A stretch of DNA of 10,911 bases from an uncultured Bacilli bacterium (GCA_944363865.1 CALVVN010000027.1:1-10911); one strand, 5' to 3'. Numbered from the stretch's first letter, positions 1 through 5,662 are shown. Notes: generated from the letters alone by a model not told the origin. Made by a program: numbers and translations.

Positions 1-668
1 CAAAACTTATATTGATAGAAGGAACTGATTGTTCTGGAAAAGAAACTCAAACTAAAAAAGTTATTGAAAGGTTAAACGATGAAGATATAAAGTCAATTTA
101 TTTTGGTTTTCCAAATTATAATAGCCCAACTGGTAAAATAATAGGTGGTTCTTATTTAGGAAAACCTGCGATTGGTCCGTGTATTTTTCCCGAAGGCGCT
201 AATAACGTCCCGGTAAAAGTTGCATCATTGTATTATGCTGCGGATAGATTATATAATATTGATAAAATTAATGCTTATTTAAAAGAAGGCATCAATGTTT
301 TTTTAGATAGGTATGTAGTTTCTAATATGGCACATCAAGGTGGCCAACTTGGCGATAGAACCGAAAGAGAAAGAATGTATAAATGGTTAGAAGATCTAGA
401 GTATGGGTTACTAAATCTTCCAAAACCAGATGTAACTATATTTTTGCATATGCCTTATGAATATAGTCTAGTGTTAAAGTCCGCGCGTAGTGAAGCGTTA
501 GATGAACTTGAAAAGAGTAAAGAACATTTAATCGCAGCTGAAAGAGCTTATTTGGAATTAGTAGAACTATATGGGTTTGATAAAATTGAATGTGTTAGGG
601 ATGGCGAAATAAGAACAATTCAAGATATAAATGATGAATTAATACTAAAACTAAAAAGGAAGCTTTAG
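1..668 (+). CDS. tmk: Thymidylate kinase-like (dTMP kinase), 5' end cut by window
   Basis: Probable dTMP kinase, which phosphorylates dTMP to dTDP with ATP in the cytoplasm for DNA synthesis. The open frame runs in from the window edge (first whole codon at base 3, reading KLILIEGTDCSGKETQT), so only a few N-terminal residues are missing. A TTG at base 12 is open but lies inside the first beta-strand and is not the start. The P-loop is GTDCSGKET (bases 21-47). The DRY motif of the family, followed by VSNMAHQ, begins at base 306. The C-terminal part has the basic/acidic LID-like stretch (SARSEALDELEKSKEHL) and the AERAYLELVELY helix. Length (about 220 residues) suits the family. The gene ends TAG and converges on the YjcZ-like gene. 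A related deoxynucleoside monophosphate kinase is the main alternative; its usual neighbours lie outside the window. Confidence 0.85.
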   Translation, partial: KLILIEGTDCSGKETQTKKVIERLNDEDIKSIYFGFPNYNSPTGKIIGGSYLGKPAIGPCIFPEGANNVPVKVASLYYAADRLYNIDKINAYLKEGINVFLDRYVVSNMAHQGGQLGDRTERERMYKWLEDLEYGLLNLPKPDVTIFLHMPYEYSLVLKSARSEALDELEKSKEHLIAAERAYLELVELYGFDKIECVRDGEIRTIQDINDELILKLKRKL

Positions 669-680
669 CACTTCCTTTTT
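653..680. terminator. Bidirectional intrinsic terminator between convergent genes
   Basis: A perfect 10-base inverted repeat, AAAAAGGAAG (653-662) and CTTCCTTTTT (671-680), surrounds an 8-base loop. Each strand therefore reads A-run, stem, T-run. It covers the stop codon of the thymidylate kinase gene (666-668) and the stop codon of the minus-strand YjcZ-like gene (679-681), as expected for a terminator shared by two converging genes. Confidence 0.8.
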
Positions 681-852
681 AATTGTTGCAATTTATGAAT
701 CCGGCTCCAAATACCACTACCAAAAGAATAAATAATACTAATATTATTGCTGCACCATAACCGTATCCATAACCGTTTCCATATCCATATGATGGATAAT
801 AACAACATGGGTTAGTGTTTCCATATCCACCACTATATCCATAATAATACAT
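679..852 (-). CDS. YjcZ-like small Gly/Tyr-rich membrane protein (57 aa)
   Basis: A 57-residue protein in two parts: a Tyr/Gly/Asn/Pro-rich N-terminal half (MYYYGYSGGYGNTNPCCYYP, then GYGNGYGYGYG), and one hydrophobic helix at about residues 33-52 (AAIILVLFILLVVVFGAG) ending INCNN. This is the layout of the YjcZ/tiny-TM family of Bacilli, often annotated as sporulation-associated; a molecular function is not established. The ATG at 852 is chosen, not the upstream open codons, because a near-perfect AAAGGAGG (plus coordinates 859-866) lies 6 bases before it. Three Cys are present (C16, C17, C55), a high share for this window. The gene stands alone, divergent from ftsW and convergent with the kinase gene. 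Family assignment rests on composition and architecture, since low-complexity sequence gives little else. Confidence 0.75.
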   Translation of the reverse strand: MYYYGYSGGYGNTNPCCYYPSYGYGNGYGYGYGAAIILVLFILLVVVFGAGFINCNN

Positions 853-879
853 AACTAACCTCCTTTTACTACCTATAAT

Positions 880-909
880 AATGTACGCAAATAGGGTAAG
901 TTTTGACAA
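880..909 (-). promoter_or_regulatory. Putative promoter of the YjcZ-like gene
   Basis: On the minus strand, TTGTCA (plus 909-904) is followed after 18 bases by TACATT (plus 885-880). A start about 7 bases on, at the G near 873, would give a 21-base leader carrying the AAAGGAGG. The -10 is imperfect and a sporulation-type sigma factor cannot be excluded. The -35 overlaps TTGACA on the plus strand (903-908), because TTGACAA and TTGTCAA are reverse complements. Confidence 0.35.
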
Positions 910-955
910 TAAAATAACCCAAATTATAAAAAAGTATGCATTAATAATATAATTA

Positions 956-971
956 TGATAAAATAGTATTG
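956..971 (+). promoter_or_regulatory. Putative extended -10 promoter and short leader of ftsW
   Basis: TGATAAAAT (956-964) fits an extended -10 (TGnTAAAAT). Six bases later comes G971, the predicted start, leaving an 8-base leader GTGATAAT directly before the ATG at 979. No good -35 is seen at normal spacing. A TATAAT at 948-953 and a TTGACA-16-TATAAA pair (903-930) are alternatives in this AT-rich stretch. The choice is favoured by the same layout at two other genes in the window. Confidence 0.45.
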
Positions 972-978
972 TGATAAT

Positions 979-2139
979 ATGAAAGGTAAAAGTATTTTTA
1001 GTAAGATAGATAAGCCCTTGCTTTTTATGTGTATGTTGTATTCTGCTATAGGAATACTTTTAGTGTTGTCTGCTTCAAGTGTTTCTGCGGTTTTAAGAAA
1101 TGGTGAAAGTCCATATTATTTTTTCATACGACAAACAATTTTTGTGGTAGTCAGTTATTTAATCGGCTTTATCTTTATATTAAAAATACCGACTAAAGTA
1201 TATAAGACTTTAGTGCCTATAGGATTATTCGCTATAATAGGGTCTCTCATATTTTTACTACTATATGGTTCAGTTGTCAATAGTGTTAAAAGTTGGATAG
1301 ATTTAGGTTTTTTTTCAATACAGCCAAGTGAATTTGCCAAAACTATATTAATTATTTATATGGGTGTTTTTTTTGGAAGTTATGAAAAACGTAAAGATAA
1401 AAAATATGGTTTTTTAATCCCAATATCTGTTGGTATTTTAATATTTGGTTTGACAGCTGCTCAACCAGATTTAGGGACAGCTCTTATTATAGCTGGTATA
1501 GTATTTTTTACTTTTTTAAGTATACCTTTAAAAAATAATTTAGTTGCTAAAGGCTTAAAGATACTTGCTGGCGGAGTTATAGTTGCAGCCATTGTTTTTT
1601 TAGTGACTGGTACCAGTTTTTTAACTGAAGAACAGCAAAGTAGACTTAATTTCAAAGAGCCTTGTACTAGATATGTAGAAAAAACAGGATATCAAGTATG
1701 TAATGGTTTCATTGCTATAAATGGAGGGGGATTATTTGGAAAAGGTTTAGGTAATTCAACACAAAAGTATTTATATCTGCCTGAATCTCATACAGATTTT
1801 ATATTTCCTATAGCTGTTGAAGAATTAGGTGTAATATTTGGTGTAACAATGATATTAGGTTATTTATTTATTCTCTATAGAATTATTTTAATTTCAAAAA
1901 CTTCTTACCAGTTAAGAAATTCAATTATATGTTATGGTGTTGCGATATATATATTACTACATTTAATTGTTAATTTTTGTGGTATTTTAGCGCTTATACC
2001 GCTTACAGGAGTACCTGTTCCATTTTTAAGTTATGGCGGTAGTTTTACTTCAAACTTAATTTTTGCAATTTTCATAGTTGAGAGAATTGCTATTGAGAAT
2101 AAAATTACAAAAAGAAAATTAGAATTATCTAAAATATAA
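979..2139 (+). CDS. ftsW: FtsW, SEDS-family septal peptidoglycan polymerase
   Basis: A multipass membrane glycosyltransferase of the SEDS family that polymerises lipid II into glycan strands at the septum, together with a class B penicillin-binding protein. The protein is 386 residues, a normal length. Family motifs are in order: QPSEFAK (115-121), QPDLGTA (162-168), the long outer loop with GYQVCNGFIAINGGGLFGKG (237-256), then GLGNSTQKYLYLPESHTDF with the conserved Asp of HTDF at 273, EELG (281-284), and the C-terminal GVPVPFLSYGGS (344-355). The YLPE-HTDFIF wording favours FtsW over RodA. Two Cys (229, 241) lie in the outer catalytic loop. The start is the ATG at 979; only a weak GTGAT precedes it. 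No division partner gene is adjacent. RodA is the alternative. Confidence 0.9.
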   Translation: MKGKSIFSKIDKPLLFMCMLYSAIGILLVLSASSVSAVLRNGESPYYFFIRQTIFVVVSYLIGFIFILKIPTKVYKTLVPIGLFAIIGSLIFLLLYGSVVNSVKSWIDLGFFSIQPSEFAKTILIIYMGVFFGSYEKRKDKKYGFLIPISVGILIFGLTAAQPDLGTALIIAGIVFFTFLSIPLKNNLVAKGLKILAGGVIVAAIVFLVTGTSFLTEEQQSRLNFKEPCTRYVEKTGYQVCNGFIAINGGGLFGKGLGNSTQKYLYLPESHTDFIFPIAVEELGVIFGVTMILGYLFILYRIILISKTSYQLRNSIICYGVAIYILLHLIVNFCGILALIPLTGVPVPFLSYGGSFTSNLIFAIFIVERIAIENKITKRKLELSKI

Positions 2140-2144
2140 AAGAG

Positions 2145-2173
2145 TTTTAAATAAATAAAGATAATAATATAAG
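2145..2173 (+). promoter_or_regulatory. Weak putative promoter for comEA-comEC
   Basis: TTTTAA (2145-2150), a 17-base spacer and TATAAG (2168-2173) would start transcription near 2180, the first base of the hairpin in front of comEA. Both boxes are poor matches in an AT-rich gap, so this is only a candidate. No room for a promoter exists between the hairpin and comEA. Confidence 0.25.
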
Positions 2174-2179
2174 TAGAAG

Positions 2180-2206
2180 ACAAGTTTTGACTTGTTTTTG
2201 TTTTGG
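2180..2206 (+). terminator. Hairpin with T-run between ftsW and comEA
   Basis: ACAAGT (2180-2185), loop TTTG, and ACTTGT (2190-2195) form a perfect 6-base stem, extendable by a G-T and an A-T pair, followed by TTTTGTTTTGG. This looks like a modest intrinsic terminator for ftsW. It ends immediately before the comEA Shine-Dalgarno, so it may instead act within the comEA leader. Confidence 0.55.
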
Positions 2207-2214
2207 AAAGGAGG
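2207..2214 (+). promoter_or_regulatory. Ribosome binding site of comEA
   Basis: AAAGGAGG matches the 16S anti-Shine-Dalgarno fully and sits 4 bases before GTG 2219. It argues for this GTG over the in-frame ATG at 2240, which has only GAGG (2231-2234) in front of it. The spacing is short, so ATG 2240 is not ruled out. Confidence 0.65.
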
Positions 2215-2218
2215 TCGC

Positions 2219-2860
2219 GTGGATATACAAGAGGTAAAAATGTATTTTATTAGATACAAGTATGTTATTATATTTTTTATTGTCTTATTAGTTTTACTTT
2301 TAACTTTGACGACTAATTTATTTTTAGTTAATGAAACTGAAGTATTAACTTATGAAAATAATTTGGTCAGTGATGTTCAAGTAGAAGAAGAAACAAAAGC
2401 AGATACTATTTTTATTGATATTAAAGGTGGTATTTTAAAACCAGGAGTCTATGAAATGGGCGCGGGTGTAAGAGTAATAGATGCAGTATATTTAGCTGGC
2501 GGATTTACTGATGATGCAATAACAGATAATGTTAATTTAAGTAAGAAATTAGTTGATGAAAGTGTCGTCATTATACCTAAAAACATAGATGAAGAAAACA
2601 GTGTTAGTTTTGAAAATAATTATTTAGTTGAAGACGTAATAACTGAAGAAGAAACTTCTACAAATGAGTCAATAGTTAATTTAAATGCCGCATCGCTTGA
2701 ACAATTAATGACTTTAAGTGGAATTGGTGAAACTAAGGCTAAAGCAATTATTGAATATAGAGATACAAATGGTGGCTTTAAAAATATTGAAGAAATAAAA
2801 AATGTTAGTGGTATAGGTGAATCTACTTTTGAAAAAATTAAAGACTTTATTAAAGTGTGA
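2219..2860 (+). CDS. comEA: ComEA, DNA receptor for competence/DNA uptake
   Basis: Membrane-anchored protein that binds double-stranded DNA outside the cell and passes it to the ComEC channel. With the GTG start it has 213 residues, ordered as in ComEA of Bacilli. A single N-terminal membrane helix (about 14-37) is followed by an acidic linker and a SLBB-type domain (about 65-120: IDIKGGILKPGVYEMGAGVR, DAVYLAGGF, VVIIPK). A second acidic linker leads to the C-terminal helix-hairpin-helix DNA-binding domain (153-213: VNLNAASLEQLMTLSGIGETKA, GGFKNIEEIKNVSGIGE). The two GIG turns that contact the DNA backbone are intact. The gene stops with TGA and its 3' end overlaps the start of comEC in another frame, which suggests translational coupling. 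No comEB lies between the two. The nearest proteins otherwise would be other HhH/SLBB proteins, but the comEC neighbour settles the call. Confidence 0.92.
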   Translation: MDIQEVKMYFIRYKYVIIFFIVLLVLLLTLTTNLFLVNETEVLTYENNLVSDVQVEEETKADTIFIDIKGGILKPGVYEMGAGVRVIDAVYLAGGFTDDAITDNVNLSKKLVDESVVIIPKNIDEENSVSFENNYLVEDVITEEETSTNESIVNLNAASLEQLMTLSGIGETKAKAIIEYRDTNGGFKNIEEIKNVSGIGESTFEKIKDFIKV

Positions 2861-4922
2861 TTTCTTTTTTTATTTGTTGCTTTTATTTTCAATTATATTT
2901 TCAGTTTATAGAGTAAATAATTATGAGTTTGTGAAATTAGAAAGTAGTGAAAACTATAATATATTTGTCACTAATTATAAGATTGATGGGGATTACTTGA
3001 GATTAGAAGGTACGATTGATAAAGTTAAAGTTATCGCAACGTATTACATAAATAGTTGTGAAGAACAACAATATTTAATGAAGAATATTTTGTTTGGGAC
3101 TTTATTAGAAATAAGTGGTGAAGTAAAAGAGGCTTCATCTAGTTCTATTCCGAATGGATTTGATTATAAGACATACTTAATGCGTGATAATGTATTTAAC
3201 ATTATTGAAATTGATAAAATAACTCTTTTAAAACAAAGTGATAATATTTTTTATAAAATTAAAAATATGGCGTATAAACGTGCTTTAGATTTTTCTAATC
3301 CAACATATATTTATGCGTTTATTTTAGGGAAAACTAACTATATTGATTCAAATATTAATCAAAGTTATTTGCAAAATGGTATTACCCATTTATTTGCTTT
3401 ATCAGGTTTACACGTAAGTATTTTTGCGCTTATAATAATCAATTTATTAAAAGTCTTTAAAATAAAAGAAGTATTTAGAATATTTATAACATTTATAATG
3501 CTATTACTTTTTTCGTTTATTACTGGTTCTTCACCTTCAATCTTAAGGGCAACTTTATTGTTTTTTTTAATAGGTATTAATAAATATTTTAGGTTTGATT
3601 TAAAAACAGAAAATGTACTAATTATATCTTTATTTATTTTACTATTAATAAGGCCAAGTGATGTATATAACGTTGGGTTTCAATTATCTTATATCATTAC
3701 GTTTTTTCTTATTTTATGTAATAAATATTTTAATAATAAAAATAAACTTACTGTTTTATTTCTAATCAGTGTCTTATCATTTGTAAGTAGTTTTCCATTA
3801 GTTGTTAATTTAAATAATGAAGTTAATGTATTTAGTATTATTAATAATATATTTTTTGTTCCTTATGTAACATATATTGTTTTTCCTTTAACAATTCTTA
3901 CATTTATTTTTCCGTTTTTTTTATTTTTTTTAAATATTGTAACAAATGTTATGGAATATGCATCTCAGTTTTTTAAAACATTTAGTATCTCAATTATTTT
4001 TCGTGATATAAATATTTATTTAGTTTTTATTTATTATTTTTGTTTATTTTTCCTTATAAAATGTAAGAAAAAAAGTCTTTTATTTGTTAATATTTTAATT
4101 ATATTATACTTAAAACTATATAATTATTTTGACAAAAACATTTATATTTATTTTTTAGATGTTGGTCAAGGAGATTCTACATTAATATTAACTAAAAATA
4201 AAAAAAGTATAGTTATTGATACTGGTGGCAAGATTAATTTTGAAAAAGAAAAGTGGGCTATAAGAAATAATAATTTTTCTTTGTGTGAAGACGTATTAAT
4301 ATCTTTTTATAAAAGCATTGGAATAGAAAAAATCAATTATTTGATTTTAACACATGGAGATGCTGACCATATGGGGGAGAGTATTTGTTTAGTTAATAAT
4401 TTTGATGTAGAAAAAGTTATATTAAATAATGGAGAGTATAATAATTTAGAATTAGAGTTAATTAATGTTTTAAATGAAAAGGGTATACCGTATTATCAAA
4501 ATATTAAAGAGTTAGTTGTTGAAGATATTAAGTTTTATTCACTAAATAATAAGCTATATGACAATGAAAATGATAACTCTATAGTTTTGTTTAGTGAGAT
4601 AAATAACTATAAATTACTATTAATGGGAGATGCAAGTGTATTCGTAGAAAAAGATTTAATAGAAAAATATAATTTAGAAGATATATACATTTTAAAGGTA
4701 GGACACCATGGTAGTAAGACTAGTACTAGTGAAGAGTTTATAGATGAAACTAAGCCTAAATATGGAATTATAAGTGTTGGAAAAGATAATAGGTATAATC
4801 ATCCTAGTAATACTGTATTAAAACTGTTAGATAAGAGTAATGTTTTTAGAACAGATATAGATGGTAGCATTGTTTTTAAGTTTTATAAAAGTAGGCTTAA
4901 AATAAATACGTGTCCACCATAA
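2817..4922 (+). CDS. comEC: ComEC, competence DNA-translocation channel
   Basis: Polytopic membrane channel that carries single-stranded DNA into the cell. The protein is 701 residues from GTG 2817. An N-terminal membrane helix (about 16-32) leads to an OB-like outer domain (NGFDYKTYL lies near its end). Then comes the competence domain with HLFALSGLHV (191-200) and TGSSPSILRAT, with many helices. The C-terminal metallo-beta-lactamase domain has DVGQGD (448-453), THGDADH (512-518), MGDAS (603-607), GHHGS (629-633) and NHPS (H662). All metal-binding motifs are present, so the nuclease-like site looks intact. No ATG exists near the front: GTG 2817 or TTG 2829 (GGTGA 8 bases upstream) are the candidates, both keeping the basic KKLKTLLK before the first helix and both overlapping comEA. 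The stop is TAA; no terminator is evident after it. Confidence 0.92.
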   Translation: MNLLLKKLKTLLKCDFFFYLLLLFSIIFSVYRVNNYEFVKLESSENYNIFVTNYKIDGDYLRLEGTIDKVKVIATYYINSCEEQQYLMKNILFGTLLEISGEVKEASSSSIPNGFDYKTYLMRDNVFNIIEIDKITLLKQSDNIFYKIKNMAYKRALDFSNPTYIYAFILGKTNYIDSNINQSYLQNGITHLFALSGLHVSIFALIIINLLKVFKIKEVFRIFITFIMLLLFSFITGSSPSILRATLLFFLIGINKYFRFDLKTENVLIISLFILLLIRPSDVYNVGFQLSYIITFFLILCNKYFNNKNKLTVLFLISVLSFVSSFPLVVNLNNEVNVFSIINNIFFVPYVTYIVFPLTILTFIFPFFLFFLNIVTNVMEYASQFFKTFSISIIFRDINIYLVFIYYFCLFFLIKCKKKSLLFVNILIILYLKLYNYFDKNIYIYFLDVGQGDSTLILTKNKKSIVIDTGGKINFEKEKWAIRNNNFSLCEDVLISFYKSIGIEKINYLILTHGDADHMGESICLVNNFDVEKVILNNGEYNNLELELINVLNEKGIPYYQNIKELVVEDIKFYSLNNKLYDNENDNSIVLFSEINNYKLLLMGDASVFVEKDLIEKYNLEDIYILKVGHHGSKTSTSEEFIDETKPKYGIISVGKDNRYNHPSNTVLKLLDKSNVFRTDIDGSIVFKFYKSRLKINTCPP

Positions 4923-4954
4923 GTAGTTAATGGGATAAAAAATTATAGTATTTG

Positions 4955-4983
4955 TTGTAAAAATACGCATTATTTTGTATAAT
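4955..4983 (+). promoter_or_regulatory. Promoter of the 66-residue membrane protein gene
   Basis: TTGTAA (4955-4960), a 17-base spacer and a perfect TATAAT (4978-4983) make the best sigma-A-type promoter in the window. The predicted start is G4990, seven bases after the -10, giving the 9-base leader GGTGATAAT before ATG 4999. Confidence 0.65.
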
Positions 4984-4998
4984 TTTATTGGTGATAAT

Positions 4999-5199
4999 AT
5001 GAAAGCTAAACTTTCTAAAATATTTTCTATTTTGTCAGTAATACTTTTTATAGTGTATATCATAATGATTCTATATGATTATATGTCATATAATAAATCT
5101 GATAATTCTGCACCATTTTATGCTTTTGTTTTAGTAAGAACTATAGAGTTTTTAATGCCTAGTTTGATTTCTTTTGTGCTATCAAAAGTTATAAAGTAA
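4999..5199 (+). CDS. Small two-helix membrane protein, function unknown (66 aa)
   Basis: I do not recognise this protein. It has 66 residues: a basic N-terminus (MKAKLSK), a hydrophobic helix at about 8-26 (IFSILSVILFIVYIIMILY), a short polar loop (YMSYNKSDNSAP), and a second helix at about 39-62 that contains R47 and E50. It ends SKVIK. By the positive-inside rule both ends would be cytoplasmic. ATG 4999 is chosen because it follows a strong promoter and the GGTGAT leader; an upstream in-frame TTG (4975) lies within the promoter. The gene lies between comEC and comN. It has its own promoter, so it need not belong to either neighbouring transcript. It could be a genus-specific membrane peptide; nothing in it shows an enzyme or channel motif. 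Confidence 0.7.
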   Translation: MKAKLSKIFSILSVILFIVYIIMILYDYMSYNKSDNSAPFYAFVLVRTIEFLMPSLISFVLSKVIK

Positions 5200-5225
5200 G
5201 TTATAGGTTACATTATATTAAATAT

Positions 5226-5256
5226 TTGTAAAGTTTTATGGCTTTTTTCATAAAAT
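5226..5256 (+). promoter_or_regulatory. Possible promoter in the gap before comN
   Basis: TTGTAA (5226-5231) is the same -35 hexamer as at 4955. It is followed by CATAAA at 17 bases (5249-5254) or TAAAAT at 19 bases (5251-5256). With TAAAAT, six bases lead to G5263, the spacing seen at other starts in this window. The region also forms a weak 7-base stem (TTTTATG 5234-5240 with CATAAAA 5249-5255). Confidence 0.3.
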
Positions 5257-5262
5257 ATTAAT

Positions 5263-5320
5263 GTACGTCGTTGGGCGTTTATATAAATGTGAGAGAATAT
5301 CTTCTCTCATTTTGTTTTTT
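5263..5320 (+). ncRNA. Possible small RNA of about 58 bases
   Basis: The 143 bases between the 66-residue gene and comN contain no convincing gene. They do hold a candidate promoter (5226-5256) and a compact two-hairpin element. ACGTC (5265-5269) pairs with GGCGT (5274-5278) around loop GTTG. An AT-rich linker follows, then the terminator stem at 5290-5309 and a T-run. The first hairpin is GC-rich against a very AT-rich background. It resembles no riboswitch or RNA family that I recognise. It could equally be the 3' untranslated end of the upstream gene. Confidence 0.3.
5290..5320 (+). terminator. Intrinsic terminator upstream of comN
   Basis: TGAGAGAA (5290-5297) and TTCTCTCA (5302-5309) form a perfect 8-base stem with a TATC loop, followed by TTTTGTTTTTTT. 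This is the clearest intrinsic terminator in the window. It ends upstream transcription, from the 66-residue gene or a small RNA, before the comN promoter. Confidence 0.8.
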
Positions 5321-5343
5321 TACTTTTTTTTAAACTGTTTAAG

Positions 5344-5359
5344 TGGTAAAATATTATTG
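5344..5359 (+). promoter_or_regulatory. Extended -10 promoter of the comN-secDF-rel-dtd-mutS cluster
   Basis: TGGTAAAAT (5344-5352) is an extended -10. Six bases later comes G5359, giving an 11-base leader GGTGTTACAGA before ATG 5370. No good -35 is seen (only T-rich sequence at 5324-5329). It lies just after a strong terminator, and the downstream genes are packed, so it probably drives the whole cluster. Confidence 0.5.
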
Positions 5360-5369
5360 GTGTTACAGA

Positions 5370-5654
5370 ATGGAAAACGAATTTAAATCATTAAATGAAC
5401 TTTATAGTAGAATAAAACCTGCTTTATATTCAAAAAAAATTGAACTATGTAAGTTAGGTTTAAGCTATATTAAAGAAGAAGATATTTGGAATTATCTTTC
5501 TAAAAACGACTGGGCTAATTCAAAGGATTTGTCTCTTTTTGATATGGTCAGTGATATTATGCATTTAGAAAAATATAAAATAGAAGATTACATGATTAAA
5601 TTATTTAAAAATAGTAATAGAGAATTATTAAATGATGGGGAAAGTTTATTATAG
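5370..5654 (+). CDS. comN: ComN-type post-transcriptional regulator
   Basis: A 94-residue soluble protein matching the ComN (YrzD) family, which in B. subtilis controls comE operon expression post-transcriptionally and is placed at poles and septa through DivIVA. The family pattern is visible: PALYSKKIELCKLGLSYIKE (17-36), EEDIWNYLSKNDW (36-48) and FDMVSDIMHLEKYKIEDYMI (57-76). This fits the expected order of a K/E-F-x-x-x-G segment, a D-x-W-x-Y-L helix, a Trp, and a V-x-D-I-x-x-L segment ending in Y-M. ATG 5370 is preferred over GTG 5343, since the latter overlaps the promoter and adds residues outside the family. The gene sits 8 bases before secDF, as the neighbour order in Bacilli predicts. 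Recognition is from memory of the family, so identity is probable, not certain. Confidence 0.75.
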   Translation: MENEFKSLNELYSRIKPALYSKKIELCKLGLSYIKEEDIWNYLSKNDWANSKDLSLFDMVSDIMHLEKYKIEDYMIKLFKNSNRELLNDGESLL

Positions 5655-5662
5655 GTGAAGGT

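Noticed and set aside
878..886. TAATGTACG occurring both here and near 5258
   Set aside because: A single 9-base coincidence in AT-rich DNA with no shared flanks or position relative to genes; not enough to call a motif.
1155..1655. Two minus-strand open frames (1155-1340 and 1461-1655) inside ftsW
   Set aside because: They lie wholly within a clear membrane-protein gene, have no ribosome site, and their composition is what the antisense of hydrophobic codons gives.
2858..2860. TGA read as tryptophan (Mycoplasma-type code)
   Set aside because: TGA ends comEA exactly after the helix-hairpin-helix domain and ends rel exactly at the ATGA overlap with dtd; no TGA occurs inside any gene and Trp is TGG.
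2620..2892. Minus-strand open frame across the comEA-comEC junction
   Set aside because: Antisense shadow of the helix-hairpin-helix region of comEA; no ribosome site or recognisable domain.
4707..4732. Tandem ACTAGT repeats inside comEC
   Set aside because: They simply encode the Lys-Thr-Ser-Thr-Ser stretch after the GHHGS motif; coding sequence explains them.
4827..5063. Minus-strand open frame across the comEC 3' end and the 66-residue gene
   Set aside because: It runs through a good plus-strand promoter and two plus-strand genes; no start signal and no family resemblance.
5261..5398. Possible small ORF from ATG 5261 (starts MYVVGRLYK) overlapping the comN start
   Set aside because: No ribosome site, it runs through a strong terminator and its T-run, and its residues are those expected from T-rich noncoding DNA.
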